Origin: Panacagrimonas sp.
GTDB taxonomy: Bacteria > Pseudomonadota > Gammaproteobacteria > Nevskiales > Nevskiaceae
Direction: 5' to 3'
Assembly: GCF_020697055.1 (NCBI RefSeq)
Contig: NZ_JAJFBP010000002.1
Location: 62,001 to 126,000 of the forward strand
Length of the DNA stretch: 64,000 nucleotides
Shown: positions 1-8,815 of the stretch, one piece after another
Layout of the letters: the number at the start of each line of letters is the position of its first letter
Position numbering within the stretch: the first letter of the stretch is position 1
Translations under genes and position numbers: made by a program
Notes under the pieces: generated by a model
What the model was told of the DNA's origin: nothing
What the model saw: the letters and a program-made list of their open reading frames with translations, nothing else
Database searches by the model: none

Positions 1-830
1 TCGAGTGAGCGCTTGCGCCCCGCGGCCACCACGCTCGCCATCAGCTTGACCGCGCGTTTGGCATCGAACCGGGCCAGCGCGCCGCGCGTGCACAACACCG
101 CGGCGGCGGCGCCGTCGCTCACCGGCGAGCACATCGGCAACGTCAGCGGCCAGGCGACCGGACGACCGGCGAGGACCTCATCCACCGACATGTCGTGGCG
201 AAACTGCGACAGCGGATTGAGCGTGGAATGAAAGTGGTTCTTGGCCGCGACATGCGCGATCTGGCGCTGCGTCGTGCCGAAGCGCTTCATGTGGTCGCGC
301 GCCAGCCCCGCGTAGATGTCCATGAAGACCGAACGTGCGGACCTGGCCTCGATCTCGGCGATCTTCGGTGGAACGAGTTCCTCGGCGACGTTCTTGAGTC
401 CGGCGAGCGTGGCCTGTGCGTTCTCGACGTCCCAGCAGCCTTCGAACAGCGCGAAGATCTTCTGCTTGTCCTCGACGCACATCTTTTCGCAGCCGACCGC
501 GAGCACGATCTCGCCCAGGCCGGCCTGAAGATAGGCGGCGGCCTGCGACAGCGCGGTGCTGGCGCTCGCGCAGGCGTTCTCGACGTTGAACACCGGCACG
601 CCCTCGATGCCGGCGGCCTGCAGCGCGATCTGTCCTCGCACCGCCTGCTGGTTCTCGAGCGCGCCCTGCCCCACGTTGCCGAACCACGCGGCCTCGATGT
701 CGGCGGTGGTGCAGCGCGCATCGGACAGCGCGAGCCTCACGGCCTGCGCGGCAAGCTGCCGGAAGGACTTGTCGGGCTGCTTGCCGAACGGCGTCATGCC
801 GACGCCGACGATGTAGATCTCTTCGCGCAT
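1..830 (-). CDS. Thiolase family protein (partial, C-terminus outside window)
   Basis: Reading the minus strand from the ATG at 828-830 gives an open frame to the window edge, about 276 residues of the usual 390. The N-terminus (MREEIYIVGVGMTPFG) and the segment NVENACASAS carrying the condensing cysteine, Cys87, are typical of acetyl-CoA acetyltransferases of the SCP-x/lipid-transfer type. Thiolases of this kind cleave or form 3-oxoacyl-CoA; this sub-group is common in sterol and branched-chain acid degradation. The gene is the last of a minus-strand run hslO, SET protein, thiolase, with a 40-base gap to the SET gene. The catalytic His and second Cys near the C-terminus lie outside the window and cannot be checked. 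Confidence 0.88.
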   Translation of the reverse strand, partial: MREEIYIVGVGMTPFGKQPDKSFRQLAAQAVRLALSDARCTTADIEAAWFGNVGQGALENQQAVRGQIALQAAGIEGVPVFNVENACASASTALSQAAAYLQAGLGEIVLAVGCEKMCVEDKQKIFALFEGCWDVENAQATLAGLKNVAEELVPPKIAEIEARSARSVFMDIYAGLARDHMKRFGTTQRQIAHVAAKNHFHSTLNPLSQFRHDMSVDEVLAGRPVAWPLTLPMCSPVSDGAAAAVLCTRGALARFDAKRAVKLMASVVAAGRKRSL

Positions 831-870
831 CTAACGAGACTCCGGATGCGCAGTGGCGGCGGCCAAGCCG

Positions 871-1335
871 TCAGCGCTGGTGCAACAGGGCGAGCTGCGC
901 CGCGGTCTGGCTCACGCATTCCTTCCACGGCAGCCCGATGATGGGGCGTCCCGTCACGGCATCCTTGAACGGCATCTCTTCGCCGTCGCCGATCACGTAG
1001 CGGTAGTCCATCGTAACTTCGGTGCCTGCCGCGAGGTCAGTCAGGGCGAACACGAAACCCAGGTGCCACAACGCGCTGGGCGCGTACGAGTGGTTCACGT
1101 AGCACTCGTCGCTCCACTCCGGCGTCAGCGAGAAATGGTCCTCGAACCAGCGCACGCTCGAGCGCGCTTCGACCGAGTCCGGGTCGCAGGCCCGCAGGCG
1201 CGATTCGGGCCACACCGTGTGCACGTTGTCGGGCGCGAGGATGACGCGTCCGCGCGTCACGGCCTCGTCGACGAACAGCCCCTTGCCCGCGAACGGAATC
1301 CGCGACTCGGCGACGCGGTAGCGCGGCAGGATCAC
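871..1335 (-). CDS. SET domain-containing protein (putative protein-lysine methyltransferase)
   Basis: A 154-residue protein that is almost only a SET domain. The N-terminal strand motif (AGKGLFVDEAVTRGRVI, about 16-32) is followed by the knot-forming YVNHSYAPS motif (about 79-87) and the GTEVTMDYRY motif (about 103-112), whose tyrosines bind S-adenosylmethionine and the substrate lysine in this family. The length is short but usual for stand-alone bacterial SET proteins. It lies 9 bases downstream of hslO and is probably co-transcribed with it. The substrate is unknown; a link to HslO or another neighbour would be speculation. Confidence 0.85.
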   Translation of the reverse strand: MILPRYRVAESRIPFAGKGLFVDEAVTRGRVILAPDNVHTVWPESRLRACDPDSVEARSSVRWFEDHFSLTPEWSDECYVNHSYAPSALWHLGFVFALTDLAAGTEVTMDYRYVIGDGEEMPFKDAVTGRPIIGLPWKECVSQTAAQLALLHQR

Positions 1336-1344
1336 GCGAGCGGC

Positions 1345-2241
1345 TCAGTGCCGCGTTTCGGACGGCGGACTGCCGGCCGCGTTGAACAGCTCGGCGACTT
1401 CGGGCGCCGAGAACACGTAGTCGCGTCCGCAGAACTCGCACGTCACGCTCACCCGGCTGTGCTCGACGATGATCGAGTCCACTTCCTCGCGTCCGAGCGA
1501 GATCATCAGGCGCGCGATGCCGGCGCGATCGCAATTGCAGCGCACGTGGACCTCGCGCGGCTCGAAGCGCCGCAGCGGCGGGGCGTCCGTGAACAGGCGC
1601 AGCAGAAGGCGGTCGGCTTCGGTATCGAGCAGTTCGTCGCGCCCGAGCGTCGAAGCCAGGATCCGCAGGTGTTCCCAATCCTCGTCGGTGCCCTGCGAGG
1701 ACTCGAGCGGCATGCGCTGCAGCATGAAGCCGGCGAGCTCGTCGCCGCGCACCGCCAGACGGATCAGCGTCGGCAGCTGTTCGGAGCGTGCGAAATAGGC
1801 CTCGAGCGCGTCCTCGAGCCGATCGCCCTCGATCAGGACCAGCGCCTGCGTCGGCGTGCGTTTGCCCGAGAGCGGCTCGACCATCAGCGCCAGCACGCCG
1901 CCTTCGAGCAGTTCGCGGAAGCTGCCGGTGGCGCCCGGCTCGGTCTTGGCCATGGCGCGTACCCGCAACTGGTGATCGATCTGCGCGACCAGCAGCTGCG
2001 TCTTGCACTTGGCGATCGTTCGCGTCTCCGGCAGCCCCTGGAACTGCAGGTTGATGCGGCCTTCGAAGTTCAGATGCGTTGCGAACAGCGGCATCGCGGC
2101 CATCGCCTCGCCCAGCAGCCTGCGCACGTCCGGCGGGTAGGCGCGGTGATCGAGCAGGTCGCGCACGCCGGTCTTCAGCCGCACCAGCGCGCCGTGGGCC
2201 ACGTGGTTCTCGAAAGCGAATGTGGTGAGGGCGTTGGTCAC
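1345..2241 (-). CDS. hslO: Redox-regulated molecular chaperone Hsp33
   Basis: A 298-residue protein of the normal Hsp33 length. It holds the C-terminal zinc-binding redox switch as CxC (Cys235, Cys237) and CxxC (Cys268, Cys271). The N-terminal part matches the family core, for example FQGLPETRTIAK and the ELLEGGVLAL region. In the family, oxidation releases zinc, forms disulfides and turns the protein into an ATP-independent cytoplasmic holdase. It is the first gene of a likely operon with the SET protein 9 bases downstream. Confidence 0.95.
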   Translation of the reverse strand: MTNALTTFAFENHVAHGALVRLKTGVRDLLDHRAYPPDVRRLLGEAMAAMPLFATHLNFEGRINLQFQGLPETRTIAKCKTQLLVAQIDHQLRVRAMAKTEPGATGSFRELLEGGVLALMVEPLSGKRTPTQALVLIEGDRLEDALEAYFARSEQLPTLIRLAVRGDELAGFMLQRMPLESSQGTDEDWEHLRILASTLGRDELLDTEADRLLLRLFTDAPPLRRFEPREVHVRCNCDRAGIARLMISLGREEVDSIIVEHSRVSVTCEFCGRDYVFSAPEVAELFNAAGSPPSETRH

Positions 2242-2290
2242 TTAAGCGTTAGGCGTCAGGCGTTAGGTGCGAAGTGCCATACAAACCCTT

Positions 2291-2325
2291 CCCAGGGCCT
2301 AAAGCGAGCGCAGCGAGCGCCCTAC
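2291..2325 (-). repeat. GTAG-type palindromic intergenic repeat
   Basis: Between the end of gatB and the start of hslO, the minus strand reads GTAGGGCGCTCGC, then TGC, then a GCTCGC-type return arm and an AGGCCCT end, so it can fold into an imperfect hairpin. The 5' GTAG tetranucleotide followed by a palindrome is the signature of bacterial REP sequences. Similar elements occur at 21035, 30063, 33014, 33054, 45004 and 60110. Two copies of a short TACCGCCT unit follow at 2323-2336. It could also weaken read-through from gatB into hslO. Confidence 0.5.
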
Positions 2326-2346
2326 CGCCTACCGCCTGCTTCTGCT

Positions 2347-3801
2347 TCACGGCGCCAGCTTTTCCTTCAACAGCCGGTTGAGCGCGTCCGGATTGGCCTT
2401 GCCCTGCGTCGCCTTCATCACCTGCCCGACGAAGAAGCCGAACAGCTTGTCCTTGCCGCTGCGGTAATCCGCCAGCTGGCCCGGGTTGGCGGCCATGACC
2501 TTGTCGATGGCCGAGATGATCGCGCCGTCGTCGGTGATCTGGACCAGGCCCTTGGCCTTGATGATCGCGTCGGCATCGCCTTCGCCGGCCAGCATCGCCT
2601 CGAACACGTCCTTGGCGATCTTGCCGGAGATGGTCTTGTCGACGATGCGCTTGAGCATCCCCGCGAGCATCTCGACGCTGATCGGCGAGGCCGTGATGTC
2701 CTTGCCCAGCTTGTTCAGCGCGCCGAGCAGATCGGTGGTGATCCAGTTGGCGCAGGTCTTGGCGTCGGCGCCGCTGGTCTCGACCACCGCCTCGAAGTAG
2801 TCCGCCAGCGCGGATTCTCCGGTGAGCACGGCCGCGTCGTACTTGGGCAACGCGTATTGCGTGACGAAACGGTGGCGCTTTGCCTCCGGCAGTTCGGGCA
2901 GGGTTGCGCGGATCGCCTCCATGTCGGCGGCGGTGACCACCACCGGCAGCAGATCCGGATCCGGGAAGTAGCGGTAGTCGTTCGCGTCTTCCTTGGAGCG
3001 CATCGCGCGGGTCTCGCCGGTGTCCGGGTTGAACAGGCGCGTCTCCTGCACGATCTTGCCGCCGGCCTCGATCACCTCGATCTGGCGCTCGATCTCGTAC
3101 TCGATGGCCTTTTCGACGTAACGGAACGAGTTGACGTTCTTGGTCTCGGTGCGCGTGCCGAATTTGGCCTCGCCCTTGCGGCGCACCGACACGTTCGCAT
3201 CGCAGCGGAACGAACCTTCCTGCATGTTGCCGTCGCAGATGCCGATGTAGACGACGAGCTGGTGCAGTTTCTTCAGATACGCCACGGCCTCGGCGGCCGA
3301 CCGGATGTCCGGCTCGGAGACGATCTCGATCAGCGGCGTGCCGGCGCGATTGAGGTCGATGCCGGTGACGCCCGGGAAGGCCTCATGCAGGCTCTTGCCC
3401 GCATCCTCTTCCATGTGTGCGCGCGTGATGCCGATGCGCTTGAGCGTCGGTTCCTCGCCCTTGGGCCCGGGGATCTCGATGTCCAGATGCCCCTCGGCGA
3501 CGATCGGCAGCTCGTACTGCGAGATCTGGTAACCCTTGGGCAGGTCCGGATAGAAATAGTGCTTGCGCGCGAAGACGCTGCGCTCGGCCACCTTGGCGCC
3601 GATCGCCAGGCCGAATTTGACGGCCATTTGCAGCGCCTCGCGGTTGAGCACCGGCAGCACGCCGGGCAGGCCCAGCGTGACCGGATCGGCCTGCGTGTTG
3701 GGCTCGGCGCCGTACGCGGTGGCCGCGCCCGTGAAGATCTTCGATTGGGTGCGGAGCTGGCAGTGGACTTCCAGCCCGATGACGGCTTCCCAGTTGCTCA
3801 T
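2347..3801 (-). CDS. gatB: Asp-tRNA(Asn)/Glu-tRNA(Gln) amidotransferase subunit B
   Basis: A 484-residue GatB starting at the ATG at 3799-3801 ([16 protein letters not shown]). The frame is open further upstream but without homology. The GatB kinase-like core is clear (HCQL near the N-terminus, [17 protein letters not shown], and the [11 protein letters not shown]-type motif written here as [17 protein letters not shown]), and the C-terminal YqeY/tail domain ends with [10 protein letters not shown]. GatB phosphorylates and binds the mischarged tRNA while GatA supplies ammonia. It is separated from gatC-gatA by three redox genes on the same strand, which is unusual for this locus. Confidence 0.96.
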   Translation of the reverse strand: MSNWEAVIGLEVHCQLRTQSKIFTGAATAYGAEPNTQADPVTLGLPGVLPVLNREALQMAVKFGLAIGAKVAERSVFARKHYFYPDLPKGYQISQYELPIVAEGHLDIEIPGPKGEEPTLKRIGITRAHMEEDAGKSLHEAFPGVTGIDLNRAGTPLIEIVSEPDIRSAAEAVAYLKKLHQLVVYIGICDGNMQEGSFRCDANVSVRRKGEAKFGTRTETKNVNSFRYVEKAIEYEIERQIEVIEAGGKIVQETRLFNPDTGETRAMRSKEDANDYRYFPDPDLLPVVVTAADMEAIRATLPELPEAKRHRFVTQYALPKYDAAVLTGESALADYFEAVVETSGADAKTCANWITTDLLGALNKLGKDITASPISVEMLAGMLKRIVDKTISGKIAKDVFEAMLAGEGDADAIIKAKGLVQITDDGAIISAIDKVMAANPGQLADYRSGKDKLFGFFVGQVMKATQGKANPDALNRLLKEKLAP

Positions 3802-3873
3802 GAGGAGTGGTGCGATCGTGGTCCAACGCCGCGGAAACGGCCGCGGCGGACCGCCAATCTCGCACGAATCGGG

Positions 3874-3892
3874 CCGGGGCCGGTAGCCCCGG
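3874..3892. other. GC-rich hairpin between the oxidoreductase beta gene and gatB
   Basis: CCGGGGC at 3874-3880 pairs with GCCCCGG at 3886-3892 around a 5-base loop. It sits just downstream of the korB-like stop codon, in the 95-base gap before gatB. No T-tract follows on either strand, so it is at best a pause or mRNA-stabilising structure and not a standard intrinsic terminator. Confidence 0.35.
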
Positions 3893-3896
3893 AGGG

Positions 3897-4952
3897 CTAG
3901 CGCATCGAGGCGTTGATGCGGTCGAGGATGGCACTGCCCGGGCACAGCTCGCGCGCGCCCAGACGATTGAACGGCGTCGCCACCGTATTGAGGTGCTCGT
4001 GCAGGTCGCCGGCGCCGGCATCGACGAACAGCAGGCCGGTTGCGACCTCCCCGCGGGCCTCGTGGGCCAGCACGTGGTTGAGGGCGGCGATGCGGTCGGT
4101 CGGCTCGTAGTCGGCGGCGAGCTTGCGCAGGCGCAGCACGCTGCCGTCGTGCTGCTCGACGTCCACCACGGAACCCTCGGGGTACTGCACCGTGATCTCG
4201 CTCTTGCACGGGATCACGTCCAGCCGGTTCACGACCTCGTTGTGCTCACGCACGTACTCGTAGCTCTTGGTGCTGCCGGCGTGATTGTTGAACGCCACGC
4301 ACGGCGAAATCACATCGATGAAGGCCGCGCCGCGGTGACGGATCGCCCCCTTGATCAGCGGCACGAGCTGCTGCTTGTCGCCGGAGAATCCGCGCGCCAC
4401 GTACGTCGCGCCCAGCTGCAACGCCAGAGCCGCGAGATTGATCGGCTCGTCGGCGTTCTTGATGCCCTTCTTGGACACCGAGCCCGCGTCGGCGGTGGCG
4501 CTGAACTGGCCCTTGGTGAGCCCGTACACGCCGTTGTTCTCGACGATGTAGACCATCGCCACGCCGCGGCGGATCACGTGCACGAGCTGGCCGATGCCGA
4601 TCGACGCGGAGTCGCCGTCGCCCGACACGCCCATGTAGAGCAGGTCGCGATTGGCGAGGTTGGCGCCCGTCAGCACCGAGGGCATGCGCCCATGGACCGT
4701 GTTGAATCCGTGCGACTGGCCCAGAAAATAGTCCGGCGTCTTCGAGCTGCAGCCGATGCCGGAGAGCTTGGCCACGCGATGCGGTTCGACGTCGAGTTCC
4801 CAGCAGGCCTGCACGATCGCGGCGGAGATCGAGTCGTGACCGCAGCCGGCGCACAGCGTCGAAACCTTGCCTTCGTAGTCGCGCCGCGTGTAGCCCACCG
4901 CGTTGCGCGTCAGCGAGGGGTGATGCAGCTTGGGCTTGGCCAAATAGGTCAT
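3897..4952 (-). CDS. korB: 2-oxoacid:ferredoxin oxidoreductase, beta subunit
   Basis: A 351-residue beta subunit of the 2-oxoglutarate/2-oxoacid ferredoxin oxidoreductase family, which binds thiamine pyrophosphate and oxidatively decarboxylates a 2-oxoacid to the acyl-CoA. The TPP site is seen as GDGDSASIG followed by [11 protein letters not shown]. The four cysteines expected for the [4Fe-4S] cluster are present: the CAGCGHD pair near residue 34, one in the GIGCSSK motif, and one in ISPCVAFNN. It starts 13 bases after the alpha subunit gene. The substrate could be 2-oxoglutarate or another 2-oxoacid; the gene name follows the closest family by eye. Confidence 0.88.
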   Translation of the reverse strand: MTYLAKPKLHHPSLTRNAVGYTRRDYEGKVSTLCAGCGHDSISAAIVQACWELDVEPHRVAKLSGIGCSSKTPDYFLGQSHGFNTVHGRMPSVLTGANLANRDLLYMGVSGDGDSASIGIGQLVHVIRRGVAMVYIVENNGVYGLTKGQFSATADAGSVSKKGIKNADEPINLAALALQLGATYVARGFSGDKQQLVPLIKGAIRHRGAAFIDVISPCVAFNNHAGSTKSYEYVREHNEVVNRLDVIPCKSEITVQYPEGSVVDVEQHDGSVLRLRKLAADYEPTDRIAALNHVLAHEARGEVATGLLFVDAGAGDLHEHLNTVATPFNRLGARELCPGSAILDRINASMR

Positions 4953-4965
4953 GGCATCGTCCCCT

Positions 4966-6810
4966 TCAAGCGGCGCGGCCGGCGAGCGGCATCACCCGCA
5001 CCGGTTTCATCCGGCTGGCGATGGCATCGGCGATGAAGCGCGCCGTGATCGGCGTGCCGTCGTAGTGCAGCACCGCCACGACGCGCGCCGGATCCAGGTC
5101 GAACTCGTTGATCAGCATGCTGCGCAGCTGGCCGTCGCGGTTCTGCTCGACCACGAACACCTGCTCGTGCGAGAGCACGAACTCGCGCACGCCCAGCGGG
5201 AACGGAAAGGCGCGCAGACGCATCGTGTCCAGCGGCTTGCCGTGCGCGTCGAGCTCCTCGACCGCCTCGGCCATCGCGGGACTGGTCGAGCCGTAATACA
5301 GCACGCCGTACGGCGTCTTCTCGTCGGACTGCTGCACGACCGGCGCGGGCACCAGCGACTTGGCGGTCTCGAACTTCCGCAGCAGGCGCTGCACGTTGTA
5401 GACGTAGTCCGGGCCCTTCTCCGAGTAGCGCGCATAGGCATCGCGCGTCGTGCCGCGGGTGAAGAAGCTGCCGCGCGTCGGATGCGTACCGGGATAGGTG
5501 CGGTACGGGATGCCGTCACCGTCGACATCGAGGTAACGACCGAAATCACGGCCGGCTTCGAGTTCCTCGGCGGTCATCACCTTGCCGCGATCCAGTTCGC
5601 GCGCGTCGTCCCATTTCATCGGCGCGCACAGCCGCTGGTTCATGCCGATGTCGAGATCGGTCATCACGAAGATCGGTGTCTGCAGCCGGTCCGCCAGGTC
5701 CAGCGCGGTGGCTGCGAACTCGAAGCACTCGGTCGGATCCTCGGGGAACAGCAGCACGTGCTTGGTATCGCCGTGCGAGGCGTAGGCGCAGGACAGAAGG
5801 TCCGCCTGCTGGGTGCGCGTCGGCATGCCGGTGCTTGGACCGCCGCGCTGAACGTCGATGATCGTGACCGGGATCTCGGCGAAGTAGGCCAGGCCGATGA
5901 ACTCGGTCATCAGCGACACGCCCGGTCCCGAGGTCGCGGTGAACGCGCGCGCGCCGTTCCAGCCCGCGCCCAGGCAGACGCCGATCGAGGCGATCTCGTC
6001 CTCGGCCTGGATCACCGCGTAGCGGTTGCGGCCGGTCTCGGGCTCGACGCGCAGCTTCTTGCAGTACGTCTGGAACGCCTCGGCCAGCGACGACGACGGC
6101 GTGATCGGATACCAGGCGCAGACCGAGGCGCCGCCGTACACGCAGCCCAGCGCCGCGGCGGTGTTGCCTTCCATGAAGATCCGGTCACCGACCGCATCGG
6201 CGCGACGCACCTGCAGACCCAGCGGCTCGAGGTTCTCGCGCGACCATTCGTAGCCCAGGTTCAGCGCCTTGATGTTGGCCGCCAGCAGCTTTTCCTTGGA
6301 CTTGTACTGCTCGCCGATGAGCTTTTCGAGCACCGGCAGCTCCATGCCCAGCAGCCAGGCCAGGCCGCCGACATAGAGGATGTTCTTGAACAGCTGGCGC
6401 TGGCGCGGATCCGAGTACGTGCGATTGCAGATCTCGGTGAGCGGCATGCCCAGGATGTTCACGTCGGGGCGAAAGCGCGACAGCGGCAGCGGCTTGGAGT
6501 TGTCGTAGAACAGATAGCCGCCCGGCGCGAGCTCGACCACATCCTCGGCCCAGGTCTGCGGATTCATCTGAACCAGCAGATCCACGCCACCGCGGCGTCC
6601 GAGCCAGCCCTTCTCGCTCACCCGCACCTCGTACCAGGTCGGAAGCCCCTGGATGTTCGACGGGAAGATGTTGCGAGGGCTCACCGGCACGCCCATGCGC
6701 AGGATGCTCTTGGCGAACAGCTCGTTGGCCGAAGCCGATCCCGAACCGTTGACGTTGGCGAACTTGACGACGAAGTCGTTGACCGCCGCCAAAGAGGCCG
6801 GCGCGCTCAC
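4966..6810 (-). CDS. korA: 2-oxoacid:acceptor oxidoreductase, fused gamma-alpha subunit
   Basis: A 614-residue protein read from a GTG at 6808-6810. This start overlaps the stop of the upstream gene as GTGA, and residues from the second codon onward (SAPASLAAVNDFVVKFANVNGSG) match the family start. Residues 1 to about 190 form the gamma domain. From about 200 the alpha pyrimidine-binding domain begins with GNTAAALGCVYGG and the diagnostic YPITPSSS motif. The fused architecture is that of KorA-type enzymes. It should form a complex with the beta subunit encoded next and take part in CoA-dependent oxidative decarboxylation, passing electrons to a ferredoxin or to the flavoprotein encoded upstream. 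Confidence 0.88.
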   Translation of the reverse strand: MSAPASLAAVNDFVVKFANVNGSGSASANELFAKSILRMGVPVSPRNIFPSNIQGLPTWYEVRVSEKGWLGRRGGVDLLVQMNPQTWAEDVVELAPGGYLFYDNSKPLPLSRFRPDVNILGMPLTEICNRTYSDPRQRQLFKNILYVGGLAWLLGMELPVLEKLIGEQYKSKEKLLAANIKALNLGYEWSRENLEPLGLQVRRADAVGDRIFMEGNTAAALGCVYGGASVCAWYPITPSSSLAEAFQTYCKKLRVEPETGRNRYAVIQAEDEIASIGVCLGAGWNGARAFTATSGPGVSLMTEFIGLAYFAEIPVTIIDVQRGGPSTGMPTRTQQADLLSCAYASHGDTKHVLLFPEDPTECFEFAATALDLADRLQTPIFVMTDLDIGMNQRLCAPMKWDDARELDRGKVMTAEELEAGRDFGRYLDVDGDGIPYRTYPGTHPTRGSFFTRGTTRDAYARYSEKGPDYVYNVQRLLRKFETAKSLVPAPVVQQSDEKTPYGVLYYGSTSPAMAEAVEELDAHGKPLDTMRLRAFPFPLGVREFVLSHEQVFVVEQNRDGQLRSMLINEFDLDPARVVAVLHYDGTPITARFIADAIASRMKPVRVMPLAGRAA

Positions 6811-8654
6811 GCCACCGCCTCCACCGGCGCGGGTGCCGGTGCGGCTTTCGAACGACAGGCCGGTCCGGCCTTGGTCGTCTCCAGCAGGTACTTCTGCATA
6901 TCCCAGGCCCCAGTCGGACAGCGTTCCGCGCATAGTCCGCAATGCAGGCAGACGTCCTCGTCCTTGACCATGACGCGCGCGGTCGCCAGGGCCTCCGATA
7001 CATATAGCGCCTGCGTGGCGTTCACCGCGGGCGCCGTCAGGCGTGTACGCAGCTCCGCCTCCTCGCCGTTGGGCGTCATCGTCAGGCAGTCGACAGGGCA
7101 GATGTCGACGCAGGCGTCGCACTCGATGCAGAGCTTGGGTGCGAACACCGTCTGCACGTCGCAGTTCAGGCAGCGCTGCGTTTCCTTGTAGGCGGTGGCC
7201 GCGTCGAAACCGAGTTCGACCTCGAGCTTGATGTCCTTGAGCGTGCGCTCCTGTGGCGCCCACGGCACCTTGCGGCGTTCCTCGAGCGAGACCTCGTTGT
7301 CGTAGCTCCACTCATGGATGCCCATCTTCTGCGACATGACCTGTACGGCCGGCAGCGGACGGACGTGCGTGTCTTCGCCGCTGAGCATCTTGTCGATCGA
7401 GACCGCGGCCTCGTGGCCGTGCGCCACGGCCCAGATGATGTTCTTGGGGCCGAACGCCGCGTCGCCGCCGAACAGCACGTCAGGGCGCGACGACTGGTGC
7501 GTGGCCGTGTCGACGACCGGCATGCCCCATTCGTCGAAATCGATGCCGCAGTCGCGCTCGATCCAGGGAAACGCGTTCTCCTGTCCCACCGCGATCAGCA
7601 CTTCGTCGCAGGCGTGGAACTCGTCGCCCTCGCCGGTGGGAACCAGCTTGCGCCGGCCCTTGGCGTCGTACTCGGCGCGGACCTTCTCGAAGGTCATGCC
7701 GATGAGCTTGCCGTTGTCGTGGATGAAGGCCTTGGGCACGCGGAAGTCGAGGATCGGGATGCCTTCGTGCATCGCATCCTCTTTCTCCCACGGGCTCGCC
7801 TTCATCTCCTCGAAGCCGGAGCGGACGATCACCTTCACCTCGTCGCCGCCCAGGCGGCGCGAGGAGCGGCAGCAGTCCATCGCGGTGTTGCCGCCACCGA
7901 GCACGATGACGCGCTTGCCGACCTTGGTGACGTGGCCGAAGTAGACCGAGGCCAGCCAGTCGATGCCGATGTGGATGTGGGCCGCCGCTTCCGCGCGACC
8001 GGGGATGTCGAGATCGCGACCGCGCGGCGCGCCGCTGCCGACGAACACCGCATCCCATCCCTGGGTCAGCAACTGCTTCATCGACTCGATGCGCGTGCCG
8101 CCGCGGAAGTCGACGCCCAGGTCGAGGATGTAGCCGACCTCCTCGTCGATCACCGGCTCGGGCAGCCGGAAGCGCGGAACCTGGGTGCGCATGAAGCCGC
8201 CGCCCTTGGCATCGGCCTCGAAGACGGTGACCGCGTACCCCAGCGGCGCGAGGTCGCGGGCAACGGTCAGCGACGCCGGCCCCGCGCCGACACAGGCGAC
8301 GCGCTTGCCGTTCCTGGCCTTGGCCGGGAGCGGCATGCGCTCGGAGACGTCGCCCTTGAGATCGGCAGCCACGCGCTTGAGGCGGCAGATCGCCACCGGC
8401 TCGGGCTTGTCACCGTTGTTCTCTTCGACCCGTCCCCGGCGGCAGGCCGGCTCGCACGGCCGGTCGCAGGTTCGGCCGAGGATCCCGGGGAAGACGTTGC
8501 TCTTCCAGTTGACCATGTACGCGTCGGCGTACCGGCCGGCCGCGATCAGTCGAATGTATTCAGGAACCGGCGTATGCGCCGGGCAGGCCCACTGGCAATC
8601 GACGACCTTGTGAAAATAATCCGGGTCGCGGATATCGGTTGCTCGCACCCTCAT
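6807..8654 (-). CDS. korC: FAD-dependent oxidoreductase with ferredoxin domains (NAD(P)H-linked third subunit)
   Basis: A 615-residue GltD-like flavoprotein. It has an N-terminal cysteine cluster (CQWACPAHTPVPEY, then CDRPCEPACRRG), an FAD Rossmann motif (VGAGPASLTVA, about 121-131), an NAD(P)H Rossmann motif (VLGGGNTAMDC, about 250) and a C-terminal dicluster ferredoxin (CIECDACVDICP, then CLHCGLCAERCP). In KorABC systems a subunit of this type links the oxoacid oxidoreductase to NAD(P). Its stop overlaps the start of the alpha subunit gene by 4 bases, so the three genes are translationally coupled. The gene symbol is by analogy. Confidence 0.78.
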   Translation of the reverse strand: MRVRATDIRDPDYFHKVVDCQWACPAHTPVPEYIRLIAAGRYADAYMVNWKSNVFPGILGRTCDRPCEPACRRGRVEENNGDKPEPVAICRLKRVAADLKGDVSERMPLPAKARNGKRVACVGAGPASLTVARDLAPLGYAVTVFEADAKGGGFMRTQVPRFRLPEPVIDEEVGYILDLGVDFRGGTRIESMKQLLTQGWDAVFVGSGAPRGRDLDIPGRAEAAAHIHIGIDWLASVYFGHVTKVGKRVIVLGGGNTAMDCCRSSRRLGGDEVKVIVRSGFEEMKASPWEKEDAMHEGIPILDFRVPKAFIHDNGKLIGMTFEKVRAEYDAKGRRKLVPTGEGDEFHACDEVLIAVGQENAFPWIERDCGIDFDEWGMPVVDTATHQSSRPDVLFGGDAAFGPKNIIWAVAHGHEAAVSIDKMLSGEDTHVRPLPAVQVMSQKMGIHEWSYDNEVSLEERRKVPWAPQERTLKDIKLEVELGFDAATAYKETQRCLNCDVQTVFAPKLCIECDACVDICPVDCLTMTPNGEEAELRTRLTAPAVNATQALYVSEALATARVMVKDEDVCLHCGLCAERCPTGAWDMQKYLLETTKAGPACRSKAAPAPAPVEAVA

Positions 8655-8720
8655 CCTCCACAGCTGCGGGCCACGCGGGCCCTCGCTGAGGAAAGGATGC
8701 TACCGAAGCGATCTCAATAC

Positions 8721-8756
8721 GCTTATTAGGGTCAACGCTAGCTTGCGTAAATAAGC
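8721..8756. promoter_or_regulatory. Nested inverted repeat upstream of the kor genes
   Basis: GCTTATT at 8721-8727 pairs with AATAAGC at 8750-8756. Inside this, ACGC (8735-8738) pairs with GCGT (8745-8748) around a 6-base loop. It lies in the 161-base gap between gatA and the korC-like gene, an AT-richer patch in a GC-rich genome. It may be an operator for the kor genes or a weak terminator after gatA. No T-tract follows on the minus strand. Confidence 0.4.
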
Positions 8757-8815
8757 CGGAACCCGGCGCGAAAACCCAAGCTGAACGATCGTTTTCCGAT
8801 CTGCAGCAAATTGGA

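Noticed and set aside
3874-3892. An intrinsic terminator between the korB-like gene and gatB
   Set aside because: The stem is strong but no T-run follows, and gatB would lose its upstream promoter; it is listed only as a hairpin.
853-3900. A 1015-residue open frame on the plus strand across hslO and gatB
   Set aside because: It is antisense to three clear genes, Arg/His-rich and without any domain. Long antisense frames are normal in DNA this GC-rich.
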